Positions 1-7,804 are shown, counted from the stretch's first letter. The stretch is DNA of 33,935 nucleotides from Pseudomonadota bacterium (GCA_023442945.1 JAEZWW010000004.1:1-33935), one strand, 5' to 3'. The notes: a model not told the origin generated them from the letters alone. A program made the numbers and translations.

Positions 1-266
1 GGCGCGGCCTTGGCGGCCGGCGCGGCGGCGGCGGCGGGCGCAGCGCCCGCTGCAGGAGCGGCGGCCGCTTGGGTGGCTTTCTTGTCGACACCGCCGTGGC
101 CGCTGCACGCGCCGCGCATCGACGCGCCTTCAAACGCCGTGCCGTCCTTGCAGGTGGCGTGGACCGTGGCGGTCGGTGCCGGGGCCGCCGGTGCGGCAGC
201 GCCTTGCGCCCAGGCGGCGCCCGAACAAACAAAAGCCGTGGCCAGGAAGAGAGGAGCGAATTTCAT
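1..266 (-). CDS. DUF3761-type secreted protein (C-terminus cut by window edge)
   Basis: This gene reads leftwards off the window, so only its first 88 codons are present. The N-terminus is a clear Sec signal peptide: MKF, a hydrophobic run, then a cleavage site near AWA-QG at about residue 21. The mature part carries CKDGT (about 39-43) and RGACSGHGGV (about 51-60), the pattern I associate with DUF3761 proteins, two cysteines in a short periplasmic domain. After the motif the chain becomes an Ala/Pro low-complexity tail with lysines. The function of DUF3761 is not known to me. The ATG at 266 is chosen because the signal peptide begins there; no good Shine-Dalgarno sequence is visible. Codon use is typical of the window. 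Export is well supported; the family assignment rests on the motif alone. Confidence 0.72.
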   Translation of the reverse strand, partial: MKFAPLFLATAFVCSGAAWAQGAAAPAAPAPTATVHATCKDGTAFEGASMRGACSGHGGVDKKATQAAAAPAAGAAPAAAAAPAAKAA

Positions 267-470
267 CGGATGACAACTTGATTCGTCAGCATGGATACAC
301 ATGCATGGCCCCACAACGCCAGTCACCCAGGCGCCGACGACGCGGCGGCTGAAGGCGGGCTTAACGCCCTGCGGTCTGGCCGACCGGCACCGCTGCGGCT
401 ACAGGGCAGCTGCGGGACGGCGATACGCGCAGCGAATCGTCCGTCTGCATTGTTTTGAATCGTTTGGGCC

Positions 471-516
471 GGCAGCCCCAGCGCAAGCTGCGCGACCAGC
501 TATGACATTGAGAGCA
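471..516 (-). repeat. Interspersed hairpin repeat, copy A (degenerate)
   Basis: Reverse-orientation copy. It keeps the order GGCAGCCCCA, GCTGCGCGACCAGCTAT and ATTGAGAGC, matching the copy at 16681-16730 with several substitutions. It is the most degraded copy in the window. Confidence 0.5.
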
Positions 517-630
517 AAATGCCACCCCGATGTCCACCTTGGACCGCGCCATTGACCGCCAGCGAGCGGTTTGGTCGGTTTCGCAAGCTGCGATCAGCGC
601 GCGCGAACCGCTGGCCGACGCCGGAGAGCA

Positions 631-651
631 GCGCCCAGCGCCCAGCGCCCA
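631..651. repeat. Short tandem repeat, 3 x GCGCCCA
   Basis: Three consecutive perfect 7-bp units in non-coding DNA downstream of the ferritin-like gene. No function is evident. Confidence 0.7.
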
Positions 652-732
652 ATGGCGCGCAAACAGTCGAGGTGGTCCGGTCGAAATTCACCGATGCGGC
701 GCAGGGCGCCCAAAATCGTGCTCTGACCCCGA

Positions 733-1647
733 TTAGCTCATCACGCGCCTGGCCAGGGCCGCCAGGGGACGCTCCAGCCGCGCTTCCAGCCAATGCGGCA
801 GCGCCATCGGCTTGAGCAGCATGCGCACGGCCTGATGGGCGGGCAGGCCGCGGCTGACCAGGGGGTACAGACGGGCGGTGATGTCTTCGATGCGCGCGGC
901 GTCGTGCGGGAACAGCCGGCCTTTGTGCGCCCAGACGTGGCGCAGGGCGACGTCGGAGTCGGAATCGCGGATTTCCTGCAGGCGCCGCGCCAGCACCCGC
1001 GCCACGCGCCAGCGGGCCACGGGGCGCTCGGCCCGCAATTGCTTGAAGTAGGCCAGAAAGTGCTTGTAGTGGCTGACCTCGTCGGCGCGGATGTGGCCGA
1101 GCAGGGTTTGCAAGACCGGCTCGTCGCTCAAGCCCCGCAAAGTCTGGTAGTAGCTGGTGGTGCCGGTTTCGACCACGCAGCGCGCGGCCAACTCCAGCGT
1201 GCGGTCGTCTTCCAGCGCCTCGGTGGTGCACAGGGCGCCGTACTCGGCGATGAAGCTGTCGAATGCGGTCTGCCAGGGGAATGCGGGCCAGGCCGCCTGC
1301 ACGTAGGCGGCGAAGGCGCGGCCGTGCTGGAGTTCTTCGTGCTCCCAGTGGTCGCGCAGCCAGTCGCCGATGGCGGGATGGCCGGCGTAGTGGTCGACCA
1401 GGTTGCGGGTGTACAGGTCCGACCCCGATTCGACGAAGGACGCGCTGATCAGCAGGTAGAACAGCGCTTCGTTGTCCGCGATGCGGGCGTGGTCGAGGCG
1501 GCTGAAATCGATGTCGTCCAGGCGCCAGCGCGGGCCGGCGGTGGGCGCGGGGGCGCCGTCGCGCGACACCGTTGGCTGCAGGTGGGCAGCGCGACCGGGC
1601 CGGGCGATCGGCCATTCTGGGGTGGGAAAGGGGTGCATGGCAGCCAA
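733..1647 (-). CDS. Ferritin-like di-iron protein
   Basis: A 304-residue soluble protein with the four-helix ferritin-like pattern. It shows a glutamate in helix 1 (E60 or E73), ExxH at E105-H108 (in HEELQHGR), a glutamate at E160 and a second ExxH at E190-H193 (in ADEVSHYKHF). Two ExxH motifs separated by about 85 residues plus lone glutamates are the classic carboxylate-bridged di-iron ligand set. Such proteins act as oxidases, oxygenases or iron stores; the sequence does not say which. Length and motif order resemble uncharacterised ferritin-like proteins of Burkholderiales more than ferritin cages (about 160-180 residues). The first 40 residues are Pro/Ala-rich and probably disordered. 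ATG at 1647 and an in-frame ATG at 1638 are both possible starts; neither has a strong ribosome site. Confidence 0.75.
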   Translation of the reverse strand: MAAMHPFPTPEWPIARPGRAAHLQPTVSRDGAPAPTAGPRWRLDDIDFSRLDHARIADNEALFYLLISASFVESGSDLYTRNLVDHYAGHPAIGDWLRDHWEHEELQHGRAFAAYVQAAWPAFPWQTAFDSFIAEYGALCTTEALEDDRTLELAARCVVETGTTSYYQTLRGLSDEPVLQTLLGHIRADEVSHYKHFLAYFKQLRAERPVARWRVARVLARRLQEIRDSDSDVALRHVWAHKGRLFPHDAARIEDITARLYPLVSRGLPAHQAVRMLLKPMALPHWLEARLERPLAALARRVMS

Positions 1648-1759
1648 TTGGACCGCTGGCGCGCCAGGAATCGGCGCAACCCGCTACAAAAAGTGTAACC
1701 GCGCACGGTGTCGGACCCGGGGCGGGCTGCGGGCGGGACGGCTGGCGCAGCCGCACGCG

Positions 1760-2008
1760 CTACACGCGGTCGCGCAAGCCCTTGACGCCTGCGCGTTCCG
1801 CGCAGTGGTCACAACAGAAGAAGCGCCCATCCGCCTCCAGCCCGTGGCCGAGGATGCGCACCTGGCAATGCGCACAGATCGGCGCCAGTTTCTGGGCCGC
1901 GCATTCGATGCTGTCGAAGGTGTAGGTCTGGCCGTTGGCCGTGACCTGGAAGGCCTTGTCGTACACGTTGCCGCAGGTGGCGCAGGCGGTGGTGTTGGCA
2001 GTGTTCAT
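1760..2008 (-). CDS. Small Cys/His-rich metal-binding protein
   Basis: An 82-residue protein with cysteines in paired knuckles: CATC (9-12), SIEC (33-36), CAHC (45-48) and CCDHC (65-69), plus GHG-type histidines. The FDSIEC segment resembles the TRASH/YHS type of treble-clef metal-binding fold, so zinc or copper binding is likely. I know this as a conserved small protein family in proteobacteria, sometimes labelled metallothionein-like, without an established role. The start is decided by AGGAGA about 10 nt upstream of the ATG at 2008. It is divergent from the MHYT gene across a control region with a Fur-like box (2197-2215) and an AT-rich inverted repeat (2243-2270), hinting at metal or redox control. 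That link is inference. Confidence 0.7.
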   Translation of the reverse strand: MNTANTTACATCGNVYDKAFQVTANGQTYTFDSIECAAQKLAPICAHCQVRILGHGLEADGRFFCCDHCAERAGVKGLRDRV

Positions 2009-2196
2009 GGTGTGTTGGTCTCCTGGGCGCGCGGTGCGATGCGCTCGCGCTGCCTGTCACCTTAGGCAGGCAGCGCAGGCGCCCGGGTAGGACAACAGCG
2101 GCTCTGACCCAGCCCTTGCCTGTTGCGGGTATGGCCTGGCGTACCACAACGCCGCATCCTGCCCGCCGTGCCTGCAAAGCCGCGCAGAAAAAATAC

Positions 2197-2215
2197 GAAA
2201 AAGATTTTCATTTTC
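2197..2215. promoter_or_regulatory. Fur-box-like sequence
   Basis: The 19-mer GAAAAAGATTTTCATTTTC matches the classical 19-bp Fur consensus at 14 positions by eye, including the central GAT..TCAT core. It lies about 117 bp upstream of the MHYT start and about 190 bp upstream of the Cys-rich gene. AT-rich sequence can match by chance, so this is only a candidate. Confidence 0.4.
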
Positions 2216-2242
2216 AATACCGGGAGTGGTGTTTTTTGCGAT

Positions 2243-2270
2243 AAATATTAATTCAACAGTATTAATATTT
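2243..2270. promoter_or_regulatory. Perfect 10-bp inverted repeat, candidate operator
   Basis: AAATATTAAT and ATTAATATTT form a perfect 10-bp dyad with an 8-nt spacer (TCAACAGT). It lies about 60-90 bp upstream of the MHYT start codon, where a promoter is expected. An operator is more likely than a terminator because the stem is all A/T. Confidence 0.5.
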
Positions 2271-2331
2271 TTGTTACGCTGACGGCACTTGTCAGTTCTT
2301 GCTTGTCACTTCTTTCTCGCGAGGTGAGACC

Positions 2332-3129
2332 ATGAGCCCAGACGTTGCAGACAGCCCCGCCGTGCAGACCTCCTGGCAACTGGGGTTGGTGGCGTTTTCG
2401 TACGTGATCGCCTTCGTGGGCTCGCTGAGCGCCCTGACGGCCGCGCGCCGCATCCGGGGCCCACACGGCTTCAGCCTGCTGAACACCCTGGCCGCAGGCA
2501 CCGCGCTGGGGGGCATCGGCGTCTGGGCCATGCATTTCACCGGCATGGCGGCCCTGCGCATGAACATGGCGGTTGGCTACTCGATGGTGGAGACGCTGGT
2601 CTCCCTGGTGGCCGCCGTGGCCGCCGCGTCCGCGGCGATGGCGTTTGTCGCGCAGCGGCCCGACAGCGTGGTCCGCCTGCTGCTGGCCGGCCCCTTGCTG
2701 GGCATGGGCGTCGTGGTGATGCACTACCTGGGCATGTACGGCATGCGTTTCCCGGGCCAAGTGATCTGGTCCATGCCCGTGGTGGGCATTTCCGTCGTGA
2801 TCGCCATCGTCGCGGCGACGGCGGCGCTGTGGCTCGCGCTCCGCACCGAGGGGTGGCCGCTGCGCATCGTCGCCGCGTTGGTCATGGGCGTGGCGGTGTG
2901 TGCGATGCACTACACCGGCATGGCGGCGGCAGCCTACGTGTGCACGTCGCCCGCGCAGCGCTTCGCCCCGCCCAAGGGCTGGGGCGTCATCGGTTCGACC
3001 ACGCTGCCCGACATGACCGTGATCGTCGCCATCGGCCTGGCCGTGCTGATCCTGGTGGACCAGCGGTCCCAGGCGCTGATCGATCGCCGCGCGCGGGCGC
3101 GACGTACCGCCACCGTGCGAGAACCCTGA
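2332..3129 (+). CDS. Stand-alone MHYT-domain membrane sensor protein
   Basis: 265 residues made almost entirely of membrane helices. The family's signature appears three times: MHFTGM (after the second helix), MHYLGM and MHYTGM, each near the outer face of a helix. MHYT is a seven-helix domain proposed to bind copper through these Met/His residues and to sense O2, CO or NO; it is usually fused to GGDEF/EAL or kinase domains. Here there is no output domain: the chain ends in a short basic cytoplasmic tail, so signalling would need a partner. The start is the ATG at 2332, preceded by GAGGTG at 2321-2326; a TTG at 2299 in the same frame lacks support. The divergent neighbour is a small metal-binding protein, so a metal-related pair is possible. 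Confidence 0.85.
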   Translation: MSPDVADSPAVQTSWQLGLVAFSYVIAFVGSLSALTAARRIRGPHGFSLLNTLAAGTALGGIGVWAMHFTGMAALRMNMAVGYSMVETLVSLVAAVAAASAAMAFVAQRPDSVVRLLLAGPLLGMGVVVMHYLGMYGMRFPGQVIWSMPVVGISVVIAIVAATAALWLALRTEGWPLRIVAALVMGVAVCAMHYTGMAAAAYVCTSPAQRFAPPKGWGVIGSTTLPDMTVIVAIGLAVLILVDQRSQALIDRRARARRTATVREP

Positions 3130-3179
3130 GCGCACGGCTACACGGCTGCACGGAGGGCGCCAAGGGGACCCGCGGCCGC

Positions 3180-3185
3180 CATAAT
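3180..3185 (+). promoter_or_regulatory. Putative -10 element very close to dapC start
   Basis: CATAAT sits 8 nt before the dapC ATG and no Shine-Dalgarno sequence is present. If it is the -10 box, the transcript would be leaderless or nearly so. No good -35 match is visible. Confidence 0.4.
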
Positions 3186-3193
3186 CGGGCGCC

Positions 3194-4402
3194 ATGAACC
3201 CCCTGCTCTCCCAGTTGCAGCCCTACCCGTTCGAGCGGCTGCGCAAGCTGTTCGCGGACGTCACACCCAACCCCGCCTTGCGCCCGATCAGCCTGGGCAT
3301 TGGCGAGCCCAAGCACGCCACGCCGCAGTTCATCCAGGACGCGCTCGCGGGCGACCTGGCCACCGGCCTGTCGGGCTACCCGCCCACGGCCGGCACGCCC
3401 GCACTGCGCGCCGCCTGCGCCGACTGGCTGCAGCGCCGCTACGGGGTGACGGTGGACCCGGCCACGCAGGTGATCCCGGTGCTGGGCTCGCGCGAAGCGC
3501 TGTTTGCGCTGGCGCAGACGGTGGTCGACCCGACAAAAAGCGGCGCCACCGTGGTCTGCCCCAATCCGTTCTACCAAATCTATGAAGGCGCGGCCGTACT
3601 GGCCGGCGCCCAGCCGCACTACGTCGCCAGCGACCCGGCGCGCAACTTCGCGCCGCGCTGGGACCAGGTGCCCGAGGAAGTCTGGGCACGCACGCAGCTG
3701 GTGTACGTGTGCTCGCCCGGCAACCCCACCGGCGCGGTGATGCCGCTGGAAGAATGGAAGCTGCTGTTTGAATTGAGCGACCGCCACGGCTTCGTCATCG
3801 CCTCGGACGAGTGCTACAGCGAGATCTACTTCCGGGATGACGCGCCGCTGGGCGGCCTGGAAGCGGCCACGAAGCTGGGCCGCACCGACTTCAAGCGCCT
3901 GGTCATGCTGACCAGCCTGTCCAAGCGCAGCAACGTGCCGGGCATGCGCTCGGGCTTTGTCGCGGGCGACGCCGACATCATTCAGCCCTTCCTGCTGTAC
4001 CGCACCTACCACGGCAGCGCGATGAGCCCGGCCGTGGCCACCGCCAGCATCGCCGCCTGGGGTGATGAGGCGCATGTCGAAGACAACCGGCGCCAGTACC
4101 GCGAGAAATTCGCCCGCGTCACGCCCTTGCTGGAGCACGTGATGGACGTGCGCCTGCCCGACGCGGCCTTCTACCTGTGGGCGGGGGTGCCGGAAGTGTG
4201 GAAAGGTTCCGATACCGACTTCGCCCGCGCCCTGCTCGCTCAATACAATGTGACGGTCTTGCCCGGCAGCTACCTGGCCCGCGAGGCCGGTGGCGTCAAC
4301 CCCGGCCGGGGCCGCGTGCGCATGGCCCTGGTGGCCGACACCGCCGAATGCGTCGAAGCGGCCGAGCGCATCGTCCAGTTCATCCAATCCTCCAAGCCCT
4401 GA
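3194..4402 (+). CDS. dapC: Succinyldiaminopimelate transaminase DapC
   Basis: 402-residue cytosolic fold-type I PLP aminotransferase. It converts N-succinyl-2-amino-6-ketopimelate plus glutamate to N-succinyl-LL-diaminopimelate in the succinylase route to lysine and meso-DAP. Visible landmarks are the GYPPTAGTPALR N-terminal segment (61-72), SPGNPTG (174-180, with N177), SDECYSE (204-210, with D205 and Y208 for the cofactor), the Schiff-base lysine K244 in SLSKRSN, and the phosphate-binding MRSG at 251. Length is normal. It is followed 13 nt later by dapD, and dapE lies downstream, which fixes the substrate as the DapC type rather than another aminotransferase. The ATG at 3194 follows CATAAT by 8 nt. 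Confidence 0.93.
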   Translation: MNPLLSQLQPYPFERLRKLFADVTPNPALRPISLGIGEPKHATPQFIQDALAGDLATGLSGYPPTAGTPALRAACADWLQRRYGVTVDPATQVIPVLGSREALFALAQTVVDPTKSGATVVCPNPFYQIYEGAAVLAGAQPHYVASDPARNFAPRWDQVPEEVWARTQLVYVCSPGNPTGAVMPLEEWKLLFELSDRHGFVIASDECYSEIYFRDDAPLGGLEAATKLGRTDFKRLVMLTSLSKRSNVPGMRSGFVAGDADIIQPFLLYRTYHGSAMSPAVATASIAAWGDEAHVEDNRRQYREKFARVTPLLEHVMDVRLPDAAFYLWAGVPEVWKGSDTDFARALLAQYNVTVLPGSYLAREAGGVNPGRGRVRMALVADTAECVEAAERIVQFIQSSKP

Positions 4403-4415
4403 GCTTCTTATTCAC

Positions 4416-5249
4416 ATGACCCAGCAACTGCAGCAGATCATCGACAACGCGTGGGAAGACCGCGCCAACATTTCGCCCAAGGCCGCCCCGAAAGAAGTGG
4501 CCGACGCGGTCGAGCACGTCATCAGCGACTTGAACGCCGGCCGCGTGCGCGTGGCCACGCGCCAGGGCGTAGGCCAGTGGACGGTGCACCAGTGGATCAA
4601 GAAGGCCGTGCTGCTGTCCTTCCGCCTGAAGGACAACGAATTCATCCGCGCCGGCGACCTCGGCTTCTTCGACAAGGTGCAGACCAAGTTCGCCCATCTG
4701 GACGAGTCCGCCATGCGCGAATCCGGCGTGCGCGTGGTGCCGCCCGCCGTGGCGCGCCGCGGCAGCTTCATTGGCAAGGGCGCCGTGCTGATGCCCAGCT
4801 ACGTGAACATCGGCGCCTACGTGGACGAAGGCACGATGGTCGACACCTGGGCCACCGTGGGCAGCTGCGCCCAGGTCGGCAAGAACGTGCACCTGTCGGG
4901 CGGCATTGGCCTGGGCGGCGTGCTGGAGCCCCTGCAAGCCAACCCGACCATCATTGAAGACAACTGCTTCATCGGTGCGCGCTCCGAAGTCGTCGAAGGC
5001 GTGATCGTCGAAGAAAACTCCGTGCTGGGCATGGGCGTGTACATCGGCCAGAGCACCCCGATCTTCAACCGCGAAACCGGCGAGATCAGCTACGGCCGCG
5101 TGCCCAGCGGTTCGGTCGTCGTCAGCGGCAACCTGCCCAAGAAGACCGCCGCCGGCCAGGACTACAGCATGTACGCCGCCATCATCGTCAAGACGGTGGA
5201 CGCGCAAACGCGCTCCAAGACCAGCATCAACGACCTGCTGCGTCCCTGA
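4416..5249 (+). CDS. dapD: Tetrahydrodipicolinate N-succinyltransferase DapD
   Basis: 277-residue trimeric acyltransferase that transfers succinyl from succinyl-CoA to tetrahydrodipicolinate, the step before DapC. An N-terminal helical part is followed by a left-handed beta-helix of imperfect hexapeptide repeats (about residues 105-235: GKGAVLMPSYVNIGAYVDEG onwards, then IGARSEVVEGVIVEENSVLG). The family segments VVPPAVARRGSF and GGVLEPLQA are present. Length matches the usual 274 residues. I chose the ATG at 4416 because it begins the conserved MTQQLQQIIDNAWE start; a longer upstream reading overlaps dapC and is a frame artefact. The ribosome site is weak, and with only 13 nt after dapC, co-transcription is likely. 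Confidence 0.95.
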   Translation: MTQQLQQIIDNAWEDRANISPKAAPKEVADAVEHVISDLNAGRVRVATRQGVGQWTVHQWIKKAVLLSFRLKDNEFIRAGDLGFFDKVQTKFAHLDESAMRESGVRVVPPAVARRGSFIGKGAVLMPSYVNIGAYVDEGTMVDTWATVGSCAQVGKNVHLSGGIGLGGVLEPLQANPTIIEDNCFIGARSEVVEGVIVEENSVLGMGVYIGQSTPIFNRETGEISYGRVPSGSVVVSGNLPKKTAAGQDYSMYAAIIVKTVDAQTRSKTSINDLLRP

Positions 5250-5306
5250 TCGATCCCGTCGCCCGCCCTGCACCCCTAAAAAAACGTTCGAGTCCGGAGG
5301 AACACC

Positions 5307-6578
5307 ATGCCCGCAGCACCGCAATCCATGATGGAACGCATCCTGCATTTGATGGCCGAAAAGCAGGCCTCGGACGTTTACCTGTCGGCGCACGCGCCGG
5401 CGACGATCAAGATCAATGGCGAATGCCACCCCATCAACAGCCAGCTCTTGCCGCCCGACGCGGTGATGAACCTGCTGATGGACGTGGTGCCGCCCAACCG
5501 TATTGAAGAGCTGCGCGAGACGGGCGAGCTGAACATGGCCATCCCGATCCATGGCCTGGGCAACTTCCGTCTGTCGGCCATGCGCCAGCGCGGCACCTAC
5601 GCCGCGGTGATCCGCTTCATCAGCCCCAACATCCCGGGACTGGACACGCTCAATCTGCCGCACATCCTCAAGCAGTTGGTGATGGAAAAGCGCGGCCTGA
5701 TCCTGATGGTGGGCGCGACGGGCGCCGGCAAGTCGACCTCGCTGGCGGCCATGCTGGACCACCGCAACGGCCTGGTGCCGGGCCACATCCTGACGATTGA
5801 AGACCCGATCGAATACATCTTCACCAACAAGAAATCGCTGGTGAACCAGCGCGAAGTGGGCTCCGACACCGGCGCGCTGCAGATCGGCCTGAAAAACGCG
5901 CTGCGCCAGGCGCCCGACGTGATCCTGATCGGCGAGATCCGCGACCGCGAGACCATGTCCGCCGCCATCGCCTACGCCCAGTCGGGCCACCTGTGCCTGG
6001 CCACGCTGCACGCCAACAACAGCTACCAGGCGCTGAACCGGGTGCTGAGCTTCTACCCCGTCGAAGTGCGCCCCACCCTGCTGGGCGACCTGGCGGCGGC
6101 GCTGAAGTCCGTCGTGTCGCAGCGCCTGATCCGCACGCTGGACGGCGGCCGCACGCCGGCCGTCGAGGTGATGCTGAACACCAAGCTGGTGGCCGACCTG
6201 ATCGAAAAGAGCGACTTCTCCGGCGTGAAGGAAGCAATGGACAACTCCATCGCCGAAGGCTCACAGACCTTCGAGCAGGATCTGGCGCGCCTGATCAACG
6301 ACGGCATCATCGACCGCAAGGAAGGCCTGGCCAACGCCGATTCGCCGACCAACCTGATGTGGCGCCTGCAAAACGACACCACGCGCTACTCGGCCAACCA
6401 GCCGCAGAAAGACGACGAGGCGGTCAGCGACGAGCCGTCCTTCACCGAAATCACGCTGGACGTGCCCGCGCCGGGCAAGAGCGGCTTCCCGCGCACCGGC
6501 TTTGGCAACAGCGGCTTCAACAACTCGGGCTTCCAGGACTCCAAACTGGGCAGCTTCGCCGACTCGCGCATCGGCTGA
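5307..6578 (+). CDS. pilU: PilU-type type IV pilus retraction ATPase
   Basis: 423-residue cytoplasmic hexameric ATPase of the PilT/PilU family, which powers pilus retraction and twitching. It shows Walker A GATGAGKS (136-143), the Asp box TIEDPIEY (163-170), Walker B VILIGEIRD (205-213, E210) and the His box HLCLATLHANN (228-238). The C-terminal part (KEAMDNSIAEGSQTFEQDLARLI) follows PilU rather than PilT and lacks the PilT AIRNLI motif. After about residue 375 there is an extra Gly/Phe/Ser/Asn tail with repeated GF and NSGF units, making it roughly 40 residues longer than typical PilU. CGGAGGA lies 7 nt before the ATG. Its position between dapD and dapE is odd for a pilus gene; PilU normally works beside PilT, which is not in the window. 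Confidence 0.87.
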   Translation: MPAAPQSMMERILHLMAEKQASDVYLSAHAPATIKINGECHPINSQLLPPDAVMNLLMDVVPPNRIEELRETGELNMAIPIHGLGNFRLSAMRQRGTYAAVIRFISPNIPGLDTLNLPHILKQLVMEKRGLILMVGATGAGKSTSLAAMLDHRNGLVPGHILTIEDPIEYIFTNKKSLVNQREVGSDTGALQIGLKNALRQAPDVILIGEIRDRETMSAAIAYAQSGHLCLATLHANNSYQALNRVLSFYPVEVRPTLLGDLAAALKSVVSQRLIRTLDGGRTPAVEVMLNTKLVADLIEKSDFSGVKEAMDNSIAEGSQTFEQDLARLINDGIIDRKEGLANADSPTNLMWRLQNDTTRYSANQPQKDDEAVSDEPSFTEITLDVPAPGKSGFPRTGFGNSGFNNSGFQDSKLGSFADSRIG

Positions 6579-6592
6579 CCCCCGCATTGCCC

Positions 6593-7777
6593 ATGGCCGC
6601 CCACCTGTCCGCGACCCGCGCCCTCGCCGAAGACCTGATCGCCCGCCCCTCCGTCACGCCGCAGGACGCGGGCTGCATCGACCTGCTGGCCGCGCGCCTG
6701 GCGCCGCTGGGCTTCGTCAATGAAATCATCGACAGCGGGCCGGACAACTTCCGCGTCCGTAATTTGTGGTCAAAAAGGCCTGCAGCCCTACAGCAACCTG
6801 CGCAGGCAGCTCCTAAAACCATAGTCTTCGCCGGCCACACCGACGTCGTGCCGACCGGCCCGCTGGAGCAATGGACCAGCGACCCCTTCATGCCGACCGA
6901 GCGCGACGGCAAGCTGTACGGCCGCGGCGCCAGCGACATGAAGACGTCCATCGCCGCCTTCGTCGTGGCGACCGAGCAGTTCCTGGCCGCGCACCCCCAC
7001 GCACCGCTGAACATCGCGCTTCTGCTGACCAGCGACGAAGAAGGCCCGGCGCTGGACGGCACTGTCGTCGTCTGCGAAGCCTTGAAGGCGCGCGGCGAAG
7101 TGCTGGACTACTGCATCGTCGGCGAACCCACCAGCGTCGACCGCACCGGCGACATGATCAAGAACGGCCGCCGCGGCACGCTGTCCGGGCGCCTCACCGT
7201 CATGGGCATCCAGGGCCACATCGCCTACCCGCACCTGGCCAAGAACCCGATCCACACGCTGGCCCCGGCCCTGGCCGAATTGGTCAGCGTCGAATGGGAC
7301 CGCGGCAACGCCTTCTTCCCGCCAACCAGCTGGCAGGTCAGCAACATCCACGGCGGCACCGGCGCCAGCAACATCATCCCCGGCCAGGTGGTGGTCGATT
7401 TCAACTTCCGCTTCTCCACCGAATCCTCGCCCGAATCGCTGCAAGACCGCGTGGAAGAAGTGCTGCAACGCCACGGCTTGGACTACGCCCTGAAATGGAC
7501 GCTGGGCGGTCGCCCCTTCCTCACCCAGCCTGGTGATCTGGTCACCGCCGTGCAGGCCGCCATCCGCGCCGAAACTGGCCTGGAGACCGAGCTGTCCACC
7601 ACCGGCGGCACCAGCGATGGCCGCTTCATCGCGCTGATCTGCCCGCAGGTGATTGAGCTCGGCCCGCCCAACGCCAGCATCCACAAGATCGACGAGCACA
7701 TCGCCATCGCCGACATCGAGCCCCTGACCGCCATTTACCGCCGCGTGCTGGAAAACCTGGCGGCCCAGGGTCGCTGA
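6593..7777 (+). CDS. dapE: Succinyl-diaminopimelate desuccinylase DapE
   Basis: 394-residue di-zinc M20 amidohydrolase that releases succinate from N-succinyl-LL-DAP to give LL-DAP. Metal and catalytic residues are in place: GHTDVV (H82, D84), the bridging D115 in RGASDMK, the E149-E150 pair in SDEEG, and the lid motif VMGIQGHIAYPHLA with its histidine. TTGGTSDGRF and the C-terminal IHKIDEH are present. It is about 19 residues longer than the E. coli enzyme. About 14 of these (61-74, KRPAALQQPAQAAP) fall between NLWS and TIVFAGHTD and are encoded by a reverse copy of the interspersed repeat at 6777-6824. The start at 6593 begins the conserved N-terminus, 14 nt after pilU. The frame extends upstream inside pilU without support. 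Confidence 0.95.
   Translation: MAAHLSATRALAEDLIARPSVTPQDAGCIDLLAARLAPLGFVNEIIDSGPDNFRVRNLWSKRPAALQQPAQAAPKTIVFAGHTDVVPTGPLEQWTSDPFMPTERDGKLYGRGASDMKTSIAAFVVATEQFLAAHPHAPLNIALLLTSDEEGPALDGTVVVCEALKARGEVLDYCIVGEPTSVDRTGDMIKNGRRGTLSGRLTVMGIQGHIAYPHLAKNPIHTLAPALAELVSVEWDRGNAFFPPTSWQVSNIHGGTGASNIIPGQVVVDFNFRFSTESSPESLQDRVEEVLQRHGLDYALKWTLGGRPFLTQPGDLVTAVQAAIRAETGLETELSTTGGTSDGRFIALICPQVIELGPPNASIHKIDEHIAIADIEPLTAIYRRVLENLAAQGR
6777..6824 (-). repeat. Interspersed hairpin repeat, copy B (inside dapE)
   Basis: Reverse-orientation copy within the dapE reading frame, with GCAGCCCTACAG followed by CCTGCGCAGGCAGCTCCT and ACCATAG. It keeps the frame open and encodes an Ala/Gln/Pro-rich surface insertion. 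Confidence 0.8.
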
Positions 7778-7784
7778 ACGCGCG

Positions 7785-7801
7785 GCGCCGGCAACCGGCG
7801 C
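7785..7801. terminator. GC-rich hairpin between convergent dapE and SDR gene
   Basis: GCGCCGG, a CAA loop and CCGGCGC make a perfect 7-bp stem in the 27-bp gap between converging genes. There is no T-tract, so it may act as a weak bidirectional terminator or protect 3' ends. Confidence 0.5.
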
Positions 7802-7804
7802 GGC

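Larger units (their letters stand above)
267..732. other. Intergenic region, 466 bp, no convincing gene
   Basis: Several open frames cross this stretch, but none has a recognisable domain, a ribosome site or convincing codon bias. It holds one degenerate copy of the window's interspersed repeat (471-516) and a short tandem array of GCGCCCA, three units, at 631-651. Divergent from neither neighbour: both flanking genes read leftwards. Confidence 0.6.
2009..2331. promoter_or_regulatory. Divergent control region, AT-rich island
   Basis: 323 bp between the Cys-rich protein gene (minus) and the MHYT gene (plus). The GC-rich left part contains nothing I recognise. From about 2185 to 2280 the base composition drops sharply to AT-rich, the strongest composition break in the window. 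This stretch contains the Fur-like box and the inverted repeat listed separately. Confidence 0.6.

Noticed and set aside
10..273. 87-codon Ala-rich plus-strand frame at the window start
   Set aside because: The minus strand encodes a signal peptide and the CKDGT/CSGHGG motif, so the plus frame is its shadow.
301..555. 84-codon plus-strand frame in the first intergenic region
   Set aside because: No ribosome site, no domain, and it runs through a repeat copy.
793..1698. 301-codon plus-strand frame opposite the ferritin-like gene
   Set aside because: The minus-strand frame has two ExxH di-iron motifs; the plus-strand frame has only biased composition.
2096..2115. CTCTGACCC element near 2100 resembling GCTCTGACCCC near 720
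   Set aside because: The shared stretch is only about 9 bp and has no consistent context, so chance similarity is likely.
4290..4415. Longer dapD start inside dapC
   Set aside because: The extra 42 residues are a Ser/Pro/Ala-rich out-of-frame reading of dapC; DapD homologues begin at the ATG at 4416.
4380..6011. 543-codon minus-strand frame across dapD and pilU
   Set aside because: Antisense shadow; it spans two well-identified genes and has no recognisable motif.
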